NCBI GenBank assembly: GCA_023228875.1
Contig: JALOAG010000008.1
Location: 1-64,000 of the forward strand
Source: Bacteroidia bacterium
Lineage (GTDB): Bacteria; Bacteroidota; Bacteroidia; NS11-12g; UBA955
Length of the DNA stretch: 64,000 nucleotides
Direction: 5' to 3'
In this document: one piece after another, positions 16,830-25,901 of the stretch
How positions within the stretch are numbered: position 1 is the first letter of the stretch
Layout: each line of letters begins with the position of its first letter
The notes under the pieces: model-generated
Seen by the model: the letters and a program-made list of their open reading frames with translations, nothing else
Told to the model about the DNA's origin: nothing
Databases searched by the model: none
Made by a program: the position numbers and the translations under genes

Positions 16830-18518
16830 ATGAGAAAAAAAATACTAAAAACAATCGCAATCGTAGCAAGTGTTATGGTTGCTGTAAATGTAAGTGCGCA
16901 AACTCCTACTTGGACCTGGATAGGTAGTGGAAGCACAGTTGGAGGAACTACTGTTCAAGCTGACCATATTAAGGTTGACGCAGCCGGTAATAGTTATGTT
17001 GCCGTAAGACATGATGCAAAAATAGGAATCCAAAAATATTCACCCGGTGGTACTATGATTTGACATACCTATTCTGTGGAAGGAAAAGCAACAAACAGTA
17101 TTGCAGATTTAGTTATAGATAGCGAAGGAAACTCGTATATTGTTGGAACATTCTACGATACCTGCACTTTTGGTTCTACCACCTTAGTTGCCGAATCGGG
17201 CATTGCAGCTTATTTTGCAAAGATTGATTCTGCTGGAAATCAAATTTGGATTACACAATCAGAGGAATATGCGGTGGGCACTGCTATTGCAGTTTCTACA
17301 ACAGGGGATATCATAGTAGGAGGTTATACATTAGGCGATCCGGGTACACCTTTTAGTATTGGATCTGTAACTTTAACCCGACCAAATTCCAACAAACATT
17401 ATTTTTTGTCTAAACTAGATGCTTCAGGAACCGCACAATGGATTAAAATGTATGAGACGGCTTACCATTTCTCTACCAAAGCATAGATTAAGGGCTTGTC
17501 AGTTGATGCCTCAGGCAATATATATGGTACAGGATTGGTTAATACCGGTAGTTCAGGGTCGCTCGATTTTGGCGGAATATCCTTGCCTTCAAATGGTTCC
17601 GGTTCGGGTGAATCTGCAATTACTTTTAAAGCAGATAGTAATGGCAATATGATTTGGGTAAAACAAAGCAGCAATTCAAATCTTAATGAAAATATTAGTG
17701 GTTATGGTATTGGGTTAGACGATTCAGGTAATGTATACTCATTCGGATGGGTGCGGGACAGTCTTATGTTTGGATTATTCACGGTGAGCACCAATGCCAG
17801 CCAGTATCTATATGGAGAATCTGATCTATATGTAGTAAAATACGACAATTTAGGAAACGAATTATGGGCGAAAACTATAGTGCCTGCACAAGCTGATAAA
17901 AATTCCATTTTGTATAATAAGATGGGGATGGCAGTATCTAATGATGGAGCTATTTATTTGACAGGAACCTGTAAGCCCTATGGAATTCCTACGATTGATT
18001 TTGGAAACGGAGTAACCGTAAGTACCAGTCCTACTAGTAATAATCTTTATGTAATCAAGTTAAATACAAACGGAATTGCCCAATGGGCAAAATGGACAAG
18101 CCCAAGTTTTAGCTTCGATAATTTTTATGATGTAGATATTGATCCAGCAGGAAATTGTTATGTTGCCGGGTATTGGATAACCGGTACCGGTTTCGATGGC
18201 TTACCTGCACCAACCGGAGGTAAAAATTTTGTGTTAATATTAGGGAACAGCCCTTTATCGGGTATAATGGATTTGAGCAATAGTGCTTTCCAATTCGATT
18301 TTTATTCTAATCCTGCTCAAGAGAACGTAACAATCAGTAATCTGCCAAGCGGCTCAACCCTAAACATTGCAGACATTACAGGAAAAGTTGTTTACAGTTC
18401 AGTATTCAATAAAGAGCAAACCACAATTAATACCACCGATTTTGTAAACGGAGTTTACATCATTCGGGTTGAGAATAATGGCACAGTAGCTAACAGGAAA
18501 CTGGTGATAAGCAAGTAA
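16830..18518 (+). pseudogene. T9SS-secreted SBBP-type beta-propeller protein, interrupted by two in-frame stop codons
   Basis: One continuous frame of 563 codons, broken only by TGA at 17061-17063 and TAG at 17484-17486. Residues 1-24 form a signal peptide (ends VSAQ). The body has at least seven repeats of the SBBP/beta-propeller kind, such as VDAAGNSYVA, IDSEGNSYIVGT, LDDSGNVYSFG and IDPAGNCYVAG. The last 75 or so residues are a type A T9SS sorting domain (FDFYSNPAQENVTIS to NRKLVISK). The TGA falls where the other repeats have Trp (GNQIW, GTAQW, GNMIW, GNELW), so it probably arose from TGG. Frame and sorting domain are intact after both stops, pointing to recent inactivation, readthrough or sequence error. 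An operator-like palindrome lies 54 bp upstream. Confidence 0.82.
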
Positions 18519-18844
18519 CACATCTCACAATCATCATACAAAAGAGTCAAAATGTTTTCCTTTTCCCTTTTAAATTTTTCGGCAGACACGCAACGAATCA
18601 AGACAGACAGTGCACGACTAAAAGCCGCTTGCCACTAACAAAGGTAACTATTGTACAACTTCTTCCAACACTCTGTCAAACCAAGTTGTTAGGTAAAAAA
18701 TAACTTCAATATATGTCATAAGTAGGGAAGAGATAGGGCCGAATACTCTAAATATTCCTACGTAAAATTATTGAATTTTCTTTTCATTTGTCGTTGTGCG
18801 TTGGTAATCTTAGTGTTGCCAATAACAAATTTATGAAGATGTTT
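18519..18844. other. Intergenic stretch with right repeat copy and an orphan -7 box
   Basis: This 326-bp gap contains the right copy of the flanking repeat (18645-18720) and, at 18640-18647, a perfect minus-strand TACCTTTG box with no gene placed to use it; transcription from it would run antisense into the beta-propeller pseudogene. No ORF, terminator hairpin or RNA gene was recognised. Confidence 0.5.
18645..18720. repeat. Imperfect direct repeat, right copy, flanking the accessory block
   Basis: It begins GTAACTATTGTACAACTT and runs through AAACCAAG, GTAAAAAATAACTTCA and TATATG. It aligns in the same orientation with 12906-12985, enclosing the two-component system, ATPase and beta-propeller gene. 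Confidence 0.45.
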
Positions 18845-20329
18845 CTATAACAATTTATCTGCAATCTTTCTGTCGTTGCTAAGGCGCGGTAATTTGTTTT
18901 GACCACCTAGCTTGCCTTCTTTTTTCATGTATTCAACAAATGTGTTGGGAGTCAGGCTCTTGATGACCAATGGTTTTAAAATGTTTCCTGTGATTAAATC
19001 TTTGTAGTAAACATTTTTGTGTTGAAGGTTTAAATCAATCTCTTGGGCAAATGCTTCTAAGTTTTCAGGGACTTGCTCAAATTCTATAAACCATTCGTGA
19101 TAGGGTAGTCCTTCTTTAGGGTTGACTTGGGGTGCAACGGTAAACTCACTGATGCGGCAAGGGTGTTTTGCTACCGCTTCTCTCAAAGCCGCTTCAACCT
19201 CTTCTCCAATTACATGCTCTCCAAAAGCAGAGATGAAATGTTTAATCCTGCCCGTTACCACAATTCTGTGAGGATATTTACTTACAAATTTGACAGTATC
19301 TCCAATGGAGTAACCCCATAAACCTGCATTTGAATTGATTATAACTGCATAATTCTTATTGAGTTCTACATCATGAATGGAAAGGCGAGGAGGATTGTTG
19401 TCAAAGTAGTTTTCAGCAGGAATAAATTCATAAAAAATTCCGTGATTCAGTACCATGAGTAATCCTTCACCTGCTTCTCCGTCTTGATAGGCGATAAAAC
19501 CTTCTGATGCAGGATATGTTTCTATGCTATCTACTTTTCTCCCAATGCTGTTTTCGATTTTAGCGCGATAAGGTTCATAGTTAACACCGCCATAAATAAA
19601 GAGGTTGAAATCGGGGAAAATCTCTTTGATATTTTGTTTTCCTGAACTTTCTATCAGTTTTTCAAAGTACATCTGAACCCAAGGCGGAATGCCACTAATT
19701 AATGTCATTCTTTGGTTCAGTGTTTCGTGTGCAATTTGGGTTACTTTTTCTTCCCAATCTTCAATACAATTGACTTCCCATGAAGGCATGCGATTTTTCA
19801 GCAAATATTGAGGGACATGATGAGCCACAATTCCTGAAAGTCGTCCGGTATTGATACCTGACTTTTGAGTCAAAATGGGGCTGCCTTGTAGAAAAATCAT
19901 TTTCCCATCTACAAAATCTGTTTTGCCGGTTCGGTTGATATAGGTCAAGATGGCGTTTCGTGCTGAGTCAATATGATTGGAAATGGAGTCTTTTGTGATA
20001 GGAATGTATTTGGCTCCTGAAGTTGTGCCCGATGTTTTAGCTAAGTAAATAGGCTTCCCTTTCCATAATACATCTTGTTCGCCCATTACAACCCTTTCAA
20101 TCCAAGGTTTTAAATCTTCATAGTCTCGGATTGGAATATTTTTTTTGAAATCTTCGTATGTGTGAATTTGGTCAGCGTGATGTTCAATGCCGAATTTTGT
20201 TTGCCTTAGCCCTTTGATTAGCTGCTGAAAAACAATGTTTTGTGTTTTTTCGGGTTCAACACTCCATTTCTTTATTTTGTTGACGATAAATCTGGCAAAT
20301 GGTTTAGATAAGGCTTTTTTAATTGACAT
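18845..20329 (-). CDS. GH3-family acyl-adenylate/amido synthetase
   Basis: A 494-residue protein of the GH3 auxin-responsive-promoter family, found in plants and many bacteria. The plant enzymes adenylate a carboxylic acid and join it to an amino acid. Seen are the AMP-binding loop LAKTSGTTSGAKYIPIT, IYGGVNYEPYRAKIE, and the YPASEGFIAYQDGEAGEGLLM segment that contacts the adenylate. Length is normal for bacterial members. The substrate in bacteria is not established. It is separated from the upstream aspartate kinase by 116 bp holding its own -7 box. Confidence 0.88.
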   Translation of the reverse strand: MSIKKALSKPFARFIVNKIKKWSVEPEKTQNIVFQQLIKGLRQTKFGIEHHADQIHTYEDFKKNIPIRDYEDLKPWIERVVMGEQDVLWKGKPIYLAKTSGTTSGAKYIPITKDSISNHIDSARNAILTYINRTGKTDFVDGKMIFLQGSPILTQKSGINTGRLSGIVAHHVPQYLLKNRMPSWEVNCIEDWEEKVTQIAHETLNQRMTLISGIPPWVQMYFEKLIESSGKQNIKEIFPDFNLFIYGGVNYEPYRAKIENSIGRKVDSIETYPASEGFIAYQDGEAGEGLLMVLNHGIFYEFIPAENYFDNNPPRLSIHDVELNKNYAVIINSNAGLWGYSIGDTVKFVSKYPHRIVVTGRIKHFISAFGEHVIGEEVEAALREAVAKHPCRISEFTVAPQVNPKEGLPYHEWFIEFEQVPENLEAFAQEIDLNLQHKNVYYKDLITGNILKPLVIKSLTPNTFVEYMKKEGKLGGQNKLPRLSNDRKIADKLL

Positions 20330-20355
20330 GCTTGCTCACTCTCTTGCTATGAGGG

Positions 20356-20363
20356 CAAATGTA
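20356..20363 (-). promoter_or_regulatory. -7 promoter box (TACATTTG) of the GH3 gene
   Basis: TACATTTG on the minus strand, 26 nt before the GH3 ATG at 20329. No convincing TTTG at -33. Confidence 0.5.
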
Positions 20364-20445
20364 TGTTTTTATGATTAATTTCAGAAACTCAGTCAATCTA
20401 ACTCCTGAAATGTTTAGCATAGTTTTTTTAGCATTTAATTGACTC

Positions 20446-21711
20446 TTATACTGCATGAACAAGGTGTAGCACTTTAGAAGTTTTTTGCTCTAACACTATG
20501 TTTTTACCATTTGTTAAAGAAGGAGGAATCCCGCTGTCAGCATGGTTGTATATACTAATCAGTCTTAGGTGGTTGAGCAACTTGACTTCAAAACTATAGC
20601 TCAAATCTTTTTCAATGTTCGTGAGTTTTCTTTCATCACAATCTACAATGGCTTTGAAACTGATTGCCGAGTTTTGCATTACGTTTACACGTACTTTATT
20701 TGCGGCAAGGATTCTGAAAATTTCTTGGAGGTTATTCTCGGCAACAAAAGAAAAGTCGCGAGTTTTGAGCGTAAGCAAGCATTGGTTCTCTTTGAAAATG
20801 TAGCATGTTTTTTCTGTTTTGTTTTCAGAACCTTCGCTTACTATTGTGCCGGGCTTGGAAGGGTCGATAAATGATTTTACGAATAATGGAATTCCTTTGC
20901 TCTTGAGCGGTTGTATTGTTTTTGGATGTATAACGCTTGCTCCGTAATAAGCTAACTCTATGGCTTGGTCAAAGCTGAGAGAGTCTATTTTTTCTGCATC
21001 ATTAAATTTCTTTGGATCTGCGTTCATCACTCCGGCAACGTCTTTCCAAATGGTAACGGATTCAGCGTTTAGACACCATGCAAATATAGCTGCGCTGTAA
21101 TCCGAACCTTCTCTCCCTAATGTGGTTGTGGCATTATTCCTGTCTTTGCCAATAAAACCTTGGGTGATAACCATGCTTCTTTCTGCAAATGGCTTGAGTT
21201 TTGAAACAATAATATGCTCGGTTTCTGTCCAGTTTACGTTTGCTTCTCTAAAATTGCTGTTTGTAAAAATGAAATTACGTGCGTCAACCCATTTGTTCTT
21301 GATTCCTTGTGAGAGTAAATATGCACTAATGATTTTTGTAGAAATCAATTCTCCTAAACTTACAATTTGATCATACACAAAATCAAAATCATCCTTCACT
21401 TCTTTCTCTGTCATACATTCTAATTCAAGAAAAAGATTGTCAAGCTCATTGAAAATCGGGTGGTTAGTATCTGCAAATAAGTCCTTACAAATTTTTATAT
21501 GAAATGTTGCAAATTCTTTGATGGTATCATTCAAATCAGATTTTTTATTTAAAAAAGAATCTACTACGTGTTCTAATAAATTGGTTGTCTTTGCCATAGC
21601 AGAAATGACAACCAAGACTCTTTCTGAGGCGTAGATATTAAGAATGTTTGCTACGTTTCTAACTGAAGCAGCATCTTTCACAGAAGCTCCTCCGAATTTG
21701 AATATTTTCAT
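20446..21711 (-). CDS. Aspartate kinase (monofunctional)
   Basis: A 421-residue enzyme that phosphorylates aspartate, the first step to lysine, threonine, methionine and diaminopimelate. Seen are the N-terminal KFGGASV (canonical KFGGTSV), GREGSDYSAAIFAW and TIWKDVAGVMNADPK, all typical of the kinase domain, and SVIHPKTIQPL. The C-terminal 130 residues hold weakly conserved ACT-like regulatory repeats. The longer ORF begins with TTG at 21726; the ATG at 21711, giving MKIFKFGGASV, is the better start. It is divergent from fbp with a gap of only 58 bp. Confidence 0.93.
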   Translation of the reverse strand: MKIFKFGGASVKDAASVRNVANILNIYASERVLVVISAMAKTTNLLEHVVDSFLNKKSDLNDTIKEFATFHIKICKDLFADTNHPIFNELDNLFLELECMTEKEVKDDFDFVYDQIVSLGELISTKIISAYLLSQGIKNKWVDARNFIFTNSNFREANVNWTETEHIIVSKLKPFAERSMVITQGFIGKDRNNATTTLGREGSDYSAAIFAWCLNAESVTIWKDVAGVMNADPKKFNDAEKIDSLSFDQAIELAYYGASVIHPKTIQPLKSKGIPLFVKSFIDPSKPGTIVSEGSENKTEKTCYIFKENQCLLTLKTRDFSFVAENNLQEIFRILAANKVRVNVMQNSAISFKAIVDCDERKLTNIEKDLSYSFEVKLLNHLRLISIYNHADSGIPPSLTNGKNIVLEQKTSKVLHLVHAV

Positions 21712-21736
21712 CTGATTTTGTTCCAAATACTATTGT

Positions 21737-21744
21737 TATTTTTG
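21737..21744 (+). promoter_or_regulatory. fbp: -7 promoter box (TATTTTTG) of fbp
   Basis: TATTTTTG lies 25 nt before the fbp ATG at 21770; a TTTG at 21717-21720 is 16 bp upstream, inside the divergent aspartate kinase leader. Confidence 0.55.
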
Positions 21745-21769
21745 AGGCGCGAAAATACAACAGAATTAG

Positions 21770-22735
21770 ATGAAAAATGCAGTAACAACATTAGGTCAAT
21801 TTATAATTGACAGACAAGAAGAAGTTCATGATGCTAAAGGAGCATTTTCAGATATTTTCAGAGCCATAGAACTTGCTTCAAAAATTGTCAATAGAGATGT
21901 GCGCAAAGCCGGATTGGTGGACATATTAGGCTATCATGGCTCAACAAATATTCAAGGTGAAGAGGTGAAAAAGTTAGATATGATTGCTAATGAGGTTTTT
22001 AAAAGTCATATAGAAAAGACAGGAGAAGTCTGTGCCATTATTTCGGAGGAAGAAGATGATGTGTATTGGTGTATCGATGCAAAAAATGCTAAGTATATAT
22101 TTTGTATGGACCCTTTGGATGGGTCTTCAAATATTGATGTAAATGCTTCAATCGGAACCATTTTTTCTTTGTACAAAAGACAAGATTTGACTCAACCTTG
22201 TTCATTGAACGACATCTTGCGTCCGGGACATGAAATTGTTGCAGCAGGTTATATTATTTATGGCTCAAGCACTATGCTTGTTTATTCTGCCGGAAATGGC
22301 GTAAATGGTTTTACACTTGATGATTCAATACATGAATTTTGTCTTTCGCATCCCAATATTATCACACCTGAAAACGGCAGTATTTTGTCTGTTAATGAAG
22401 GAAATTTGCATGACTTTGAAGACAGGGTTCAGCAGTATATTCATCTATGCAAGGAACAACGTTTTAGTGCGAGATATATAGGCTCCTTGATAGCTGATTT
22501 TCATAGAAATCTTCTAAAGGGAGGAATTTACATTTATCCGGCTACCGAAAAAGCACCTAAAGGGAAGTTGCGCTTGTTGTACGAGTGTAATCCAATGGCG
22601 TTCTTAGTTGAAAATGCAGGAGGAAAAGCTTCTGACGGCACGCAAAGAATTTTGGACATTCTTCCTGAAAAATTGCACCAAAGAACCCCGCTGTATATTG
22701 GCTCGGCTAAAATGGTTGAAACGCTGTTAGGGTAG
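21770..22735 (+). CDS. fbp: Class I fructose-1,6-bisphosphatase
   Basis: A 321-residue enzyme that hydrolyses fructose-1,6-bisphosphate to fructose-6-phosphate in gluconeogenesis. Seen are the metal-binding SEEEDD, the class I signature MDPLDGSSNIDVNASIGTIF, YGSSTMLVYSAGNGVNGFTLD, the substrate-binding RYIGSLIADFHRNLLKGGIY and a C-terminal YECNPMAFLVENAGG. All catalytic acidic residues appear intact. With maeB nearby it fits a gluconeogenic capacity. Confidence 0.97.
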   Translation: MKNAVTTLGQFIIDRQEEVHDAKGAFSDIFRAIELASKIVNRDVRKAGLVDILGYHGSTNIQGEEVKKLDMIANEVFKSHIEKTGEVCAIISEEEDDVYWCIDAKNAKYIFCMDPLDGSSNIDVNASIGTIFSLYKRQDLTQPCSLNDILRPGHEIVAAGYIIYGSSTMLVYSAGNGVNGFTLDDSIHEFCLSHPNIITPENGSILSVNEGNLHDFEDRVQQYIHLCKEQRFSARYIGSLIADFHRNLLKGGIYIYPATEKAPKGKLRLLYECNPMAFLVENAGGKASDGTQRILDILPEKLHQRTPLYIGSAKMVETLLG

Positions 22736-22787
22736 GGCTAAGTTTGTTTATATTTTGCCTGAATAGTGTTTTCGATACTTTTGGTTG

Positions 22788-22795
22788 TATTTTTG
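22788..22795 (+). promoter_or_regulatory. -7 promoter box (TATTTTTG) before 22809
   Basis: TATTTTTG overlaps the N-terminal extension of the longest ORF (TTG at 22785), so the ATG at 22809 is the start. It probably drives this gene together with prfA. Confidence 0.55.
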
Positions 22796-22808
22796 CAATC
22801 ATAGAAAT

Positions 22809-23639
22809 ATGCGCTTAGCAACTCTCTTTATTATTATTATTTGTATGTTGTTTTATGGATTTGGAGTGAATCATACTACACAGATATTTGTGGAATTTCA
22901 TAGATTGAAGGTAAGTAATGTTGTGTGCTTTTCTGCTGATAATCTTGGGAATATTTATACAGCAAATTCCAACGGAGATATTGTGAAATATGATAAAGAA
23001 GGGACTAAGACAGCTGTCGCAAATAATAAATTATTAGGGAATGTGTTCTCAATAGATGCCTCAAATCCGTTTGAAATCTATGTGTTTTACAAAGAACAGA
23101 ATAAAGTAATATACTATGACAACCAGCTAAACATGCTTGGACAATCAAACTTGGAAGAAGGCGGATTCTTAATGTTAAGCACGTTGGCAAGAAGTTATGA
23201 TGGAAAAATTTGGCTCTTTGATCAAAGTGATATGAAGTTGAAAAAGGTTAAGAAAGATCTAAACCTTGAATTAAGTAGTGGCAATGTACGTGATTATGCT
23301 AACAATCCGCAATTTGCACCTGTTTACATTGGGGATATGAATAATGCGATTTATTTGTTTGACAGCACCTCGGGACTTTACGAATTTGACAATTTCGGCA
23401 ATTTTGTGAGAACAATTGAACTTACAAACGCCTCGCAATTTTTTGTTATGTCGGGCAAAATGTATTTCTTGAAAAATAACGCAATCTATTTATTGGATAA
23501 GACTTTTTTGCAAGAGAAATCTATCCCAATAGAGAACAAGCCGGAGCAAATTGCTGCCTTTACGCTTTCTCCGGACAGGATGGTGTTGCAAAGCGGAAAT
23601 GAATTAATTTTGTACGCCCTTACAAATAAAAATAAATAA
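22809..23639 (+). CDS. Exported beta-propeller-like protein of unknown function, coupled to prfA
   Basis: A 276-residue protein with an N-terminal hydrophobic segment (MRLATLFIIIICMLFYGFG) acting as signal peptide or membrane anchor. The rest is a run of short beta-strand repeats such as DNLGNIYTANSNGDIVKYD, RSYDGKIWLFD and FDSTSGLYEFDNFGNF, as in NHL/YVTN-like propellers. No catalytic residues or sorting domain are visible. Its TAA shares one base with the ATG of prfA (TAATG), so the two are translationally coupled, although no functional link to translation termination is apparent. Confidence 0.75.
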   Translation: MRLATLFIIIICMLFYGFGVNHTTQIFVEFHRLKVSNVVCFSADNLGNIYTANSNGDIVKYDKEGTKTAVANNKLLGNVFSIDASNPFEIYVFYKEQNKVIYYDNQLNMLGQSNLEEGGFLMLSTLARSYDGKIWLFDQSDMKLKKVKKDLNLELSSGNVRDYANNPQFAPVYIGDMNNAIYLFDSTSGLYEFDNFGNFVRTIELTNASQFFVMSGKMYFLKNNAIYLLDKTFLQEKSIPIENKPEQIAAFTLSPDRMVLQSGNELILYALTNKNK

Positions 23640-24712
23640 TGCTCGATAAGTTAGAGGCGATTGAAGCGCGGTTTAAAGATCTTGAAATCTTATTATCAAG
23701 TCCTGAGGTAATTTCTGATATGAAGAAATTTACCCAACTCAATAAAGAGTATAGTGATTTACGCGAAGTAGTGGATGTAATAAAAAAATATAAGGTCTAT
23801 TACAAAAACCGTGAACAAGCGAGAGAGATTCTAAAAAACGAAAAAGATATTGAATTAAAAGAGCTTGCCAAAGATGAGTTAGATGAAGCAGAATCAAAGT
23901 TGCCTGAACTGGAAGAGACTCTAAGAATCATGATGTTGCCCAAGGATCCACAAGATGAGCGCAATGCAATCATTGAAATCAGGGCAGGTACCGGAGGTGA
24001 TGAGGCCGCAATTTTTGTAGGCGAGTTGGGTAGGATGTACATGAGATATTGCGAAGGCAGAGGGTGGAAAACAGAAATCATCGAATCCAATGAAAATGAA
24101 GCCGGAGGTTTTAGTAGGTTGTCTATATCTGTTGAAGGGAAAGACGTTTATGGGACATTAAAATTTGAGTCAGGAGTGCATAGGGTGCAGCGAGTGCCTG
24201 TTACCGAGTCGCAGGGGCGCGTACACACTTCTGCCGTATCAGTAGCTGTGCTGCCCGAGGCTGATGAGGTGGAGATTGAAATTAAGGATTCTGATTTGAA
24301 ATATGAAACAGCGCGCAGTGGTGGTGCCGGAGGTCAGAATGTAAACAAAGTTGAAACGAAAGTGCATTTAACCCATTTACCTACCGGTATCGTGGTTACG
24401 TGCCAAGTTGAAAGAACACAGTTAGGTAATAAAATGCTTGCACTAAAGATGTTGCGTACTAAGCTTTTTGAAGACGCAGTCAGAAAACAAGAAGAAGCCA
24501 TTGCATCACAAAGAAAAACTTTGGTTTCTACCGGAGATAGGAGTGCAAAAGTAAGGACATATAATTTCCCTCAAAGCCGTATGACAGATCATAGAATCGG
24601 CTTGACACTCTATAACCTTGCGGATGTAATGAATGGTGATATTGGTGAGATTATCAATAAGCTGCAACTTGCTGAGAACACTGAAAGGATGAAAAATCAG
24701 GAGCTAGCCTAA
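23639..24712 (+). CDS. prfA: Peptide chain release factor 1
   Basis: A 357-residue class I release factor that recognises UAA and UAG and triggers peptide release. Seen are the catalytic GGQ in SGGAGGQNVNKVETKVHLTH (about residue 230), the PVTESQGRVHTSAVSV region preceding it, and RKTLVSTGDRSAKVRTYNFPQ near the end. RF1 versus RF2 is judged from the PVTE region of the PxT anticodon-mimic type and from the absence of the RF2 frameshift site. It starts on the last base of the upstream stop codon. Confidence 0.95.
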   Translation: MLDKLEAIEARFKDLEILLSSPEVISDMKKFTQLNKEYSDLREVVDVIKKYKVYYKNREQAREILKNEKDIELKELAKDELDEAESKLPELEETLRIMMLPKDPQDERNAIIEIRAGTGGDEAAIFVGELGRMYMRYCEGRGWKTEIIESNENEAGGFSRLSISVEGKDVYGTLKFESGVHRVQRVPVTESQGRVHTSAVSVAVLPEADEVEIEIKDSDLKYETARSGGAGGQNVNKVETKVHLTHLPTGIVVTCQVERTQLGNKMLALKMLRTKLFEDAVRKQEEAIASQRKTLVSTGDRSAKVRTYNFPQSRMTDHRIGLTLYNLADVMNGDIGEIINKLQLAENTERMKNQELA

Positions 24713-24732
24713 GTACACTATTTAAACTTTTC

Positions 24733-24740
24733 TAACTTTG
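24733..24740 (+). promoter_or_regulatory. -7 promoter box (TAACTTTG) of the di-haem peroxidase gene
   Basis: TAACTTTG lies 25 nt before the ATG at 24766; no TTTG at -33 is seen. Confidence 0.55.
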
Positions 24741-24765
24741 CACAATAATATTAACTGAATCTCTT

Positions 24766-25821
24766 ATGAAAAAACTATGGATTATGACTGCATTTGGTGC
24801 TTTGGGCATCATCTTAGCATGTAACAACAGACCACAACCTGTTACGGTTGATGAACCGCAAATTAACCAAGACTCTTTATTAATGGACTTAGCTAAGTCA
24901 ACTTTTGGCACACTGCCGGAAAGAGCTGAAAACCCTGACAATGAAATTACTAATGACAAAGTTCTGTTAGGCAGGGTGTTGTTTTTTGATTCAAGACTTT
25001 CTAAGAAAGGGAATATTAGTTGTAACTCTTGCCATTCTTTGGATAAGTTCGGAGTGGATAATGAGCCTACCTCTCCGGGTGATGATGGAGTAAGAGGTGG
25101 TAGAAATTCTCCAACTGTGTTGAATGCAGCTTTGCATTTTATGCAATTTTGGGATGGCAGAGCACAGGATGTAGAAGAGCAAGCCGGTGGTCCTATTTTG
25201 AACCCTGTTGAACACAATATCCCTGATTCCGGATTTTTAATTAAGAAATTAAGCAAAATACCCATGTATCAGGATTTGTTTGCAAAAGCATTTCCCAATG
25301 AAAAAACTCCTATTACCTATGCAAATTTAACGAGAGCAATTGGAGCTTTTGAAAGAATTTTGATTACACCTTCGAGAGTAGATAAATTTATTGCCGGAGA
25401 TGCAAACGCACTTACGCAAGAGGAGAAGGCAGGATTCCAAGTCTTTATGGATGCAGGATGTAATACTTGCCATAACGGACCTGCAGCCGGTGGTATGATT
25501 TTGCAAAAATTTGGTATTTATACAGACTATTGGAATGAAACAAAATGCGCGAAAGTAGATTCCGGACGCTATGATATTACAAAGAATGAGAATGATAAAT
25601 ACTTCTTTAAAGTGCCAACTTTGAGAAATGTTGAAAAGACATTTCCTTATTTCCATGATGGCGGTGTCACAGATTTGGGAGAGGCGGTTCGCATTATGGG
25701 TAAAGTACAGTTAAATAAAGACTTGACTCCTGAACAAATCGCGTCAATTGTAACATTCCTCAAAGCCTTTACAGCAGACATACCTGACGAATTAAAACAT
25801 GCTCCGGAAGGATATTTATAA
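24766..25821 (+). CDS. Di-haem cytochrome c peroxidase, lipoprotein
   Basis: A 351-residue protein of the bacterial cytochrome c peroxidase/MauG family, which reduces hydrogen peroxide with electrons from cytochromes. Two haem-binding CxxCH motifs are present: CNSCHSLDKFG in the N-terminal half and CNTCHNGPAAGG in the C-terminal half. GGRNSPTVLNAALHFMQFWDGRA and KVPTLRNVEKTFPYFHDG are family signatures. The N-terminus (MKKLWIMTAFGALGIILAC) has a lipobox with Cys at residue 19, so it should be anchored to a membrane facing the periplasm. Confidence 0.93.
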   Translation: MKKLWIMTAFGALGIILACNNRPQPVTVDEPQINQDSLLMDLAKSTFGTLPERAENPDNEITNDKVLLGRVLFFDSRLSKKGNISCNSCHSLDKFGVDNEPTSPGDDGVRGGRNSPTVLNAALHFMQFWDGRAQDVEEQAGGPILNPVEHNIPDSGFLIKKLSKIPMYQDLFAKAFPNEKTPITYANLTRAIGAFERILITPSRVDKFIAGDANALTQEEKAGFQVFMDAGCNTCHNGPAAGGMILQKFGIYTDYWNETKCAKVDSGRYDITKNENDKYFFKVPTLRNVEKTFPYFHDGGVTDLGEAVRIMGKVQLNKDLTPEQIASIVTFLKAFTADIPDELKHAPEGYL

Positions 25822-25901
25822 ACTCAAATCTTTGTGTTTTCATTAACCCGAAATAATGGTTTAATTTGCACCGAAATTTTTACAATTCAATAATAACAGA
25901 T

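Noticed and set aside
17061..17486. TGA and TAG read as recoded codons (selenocysteine, pyrrolysine or altered genetic code)
   Set aside because: No hairpin or recoding machinery is evident, other genes in the window end normally at TGA and TAG, and the TGA site fits a simple mutation from Trp.
18519..18844. Possible tRNA, attachment site or small RNA at the right edge of the accessory block
   Set aside because: No cloverleaf, tRNA fragment or stable hairpin with T-tract could be found.
24732..25265. 177-codon minus-strand open frame
   Set aside because: It lies antisense across the di-haem peroxidase, whose haem motifs show the plus strand is coding.
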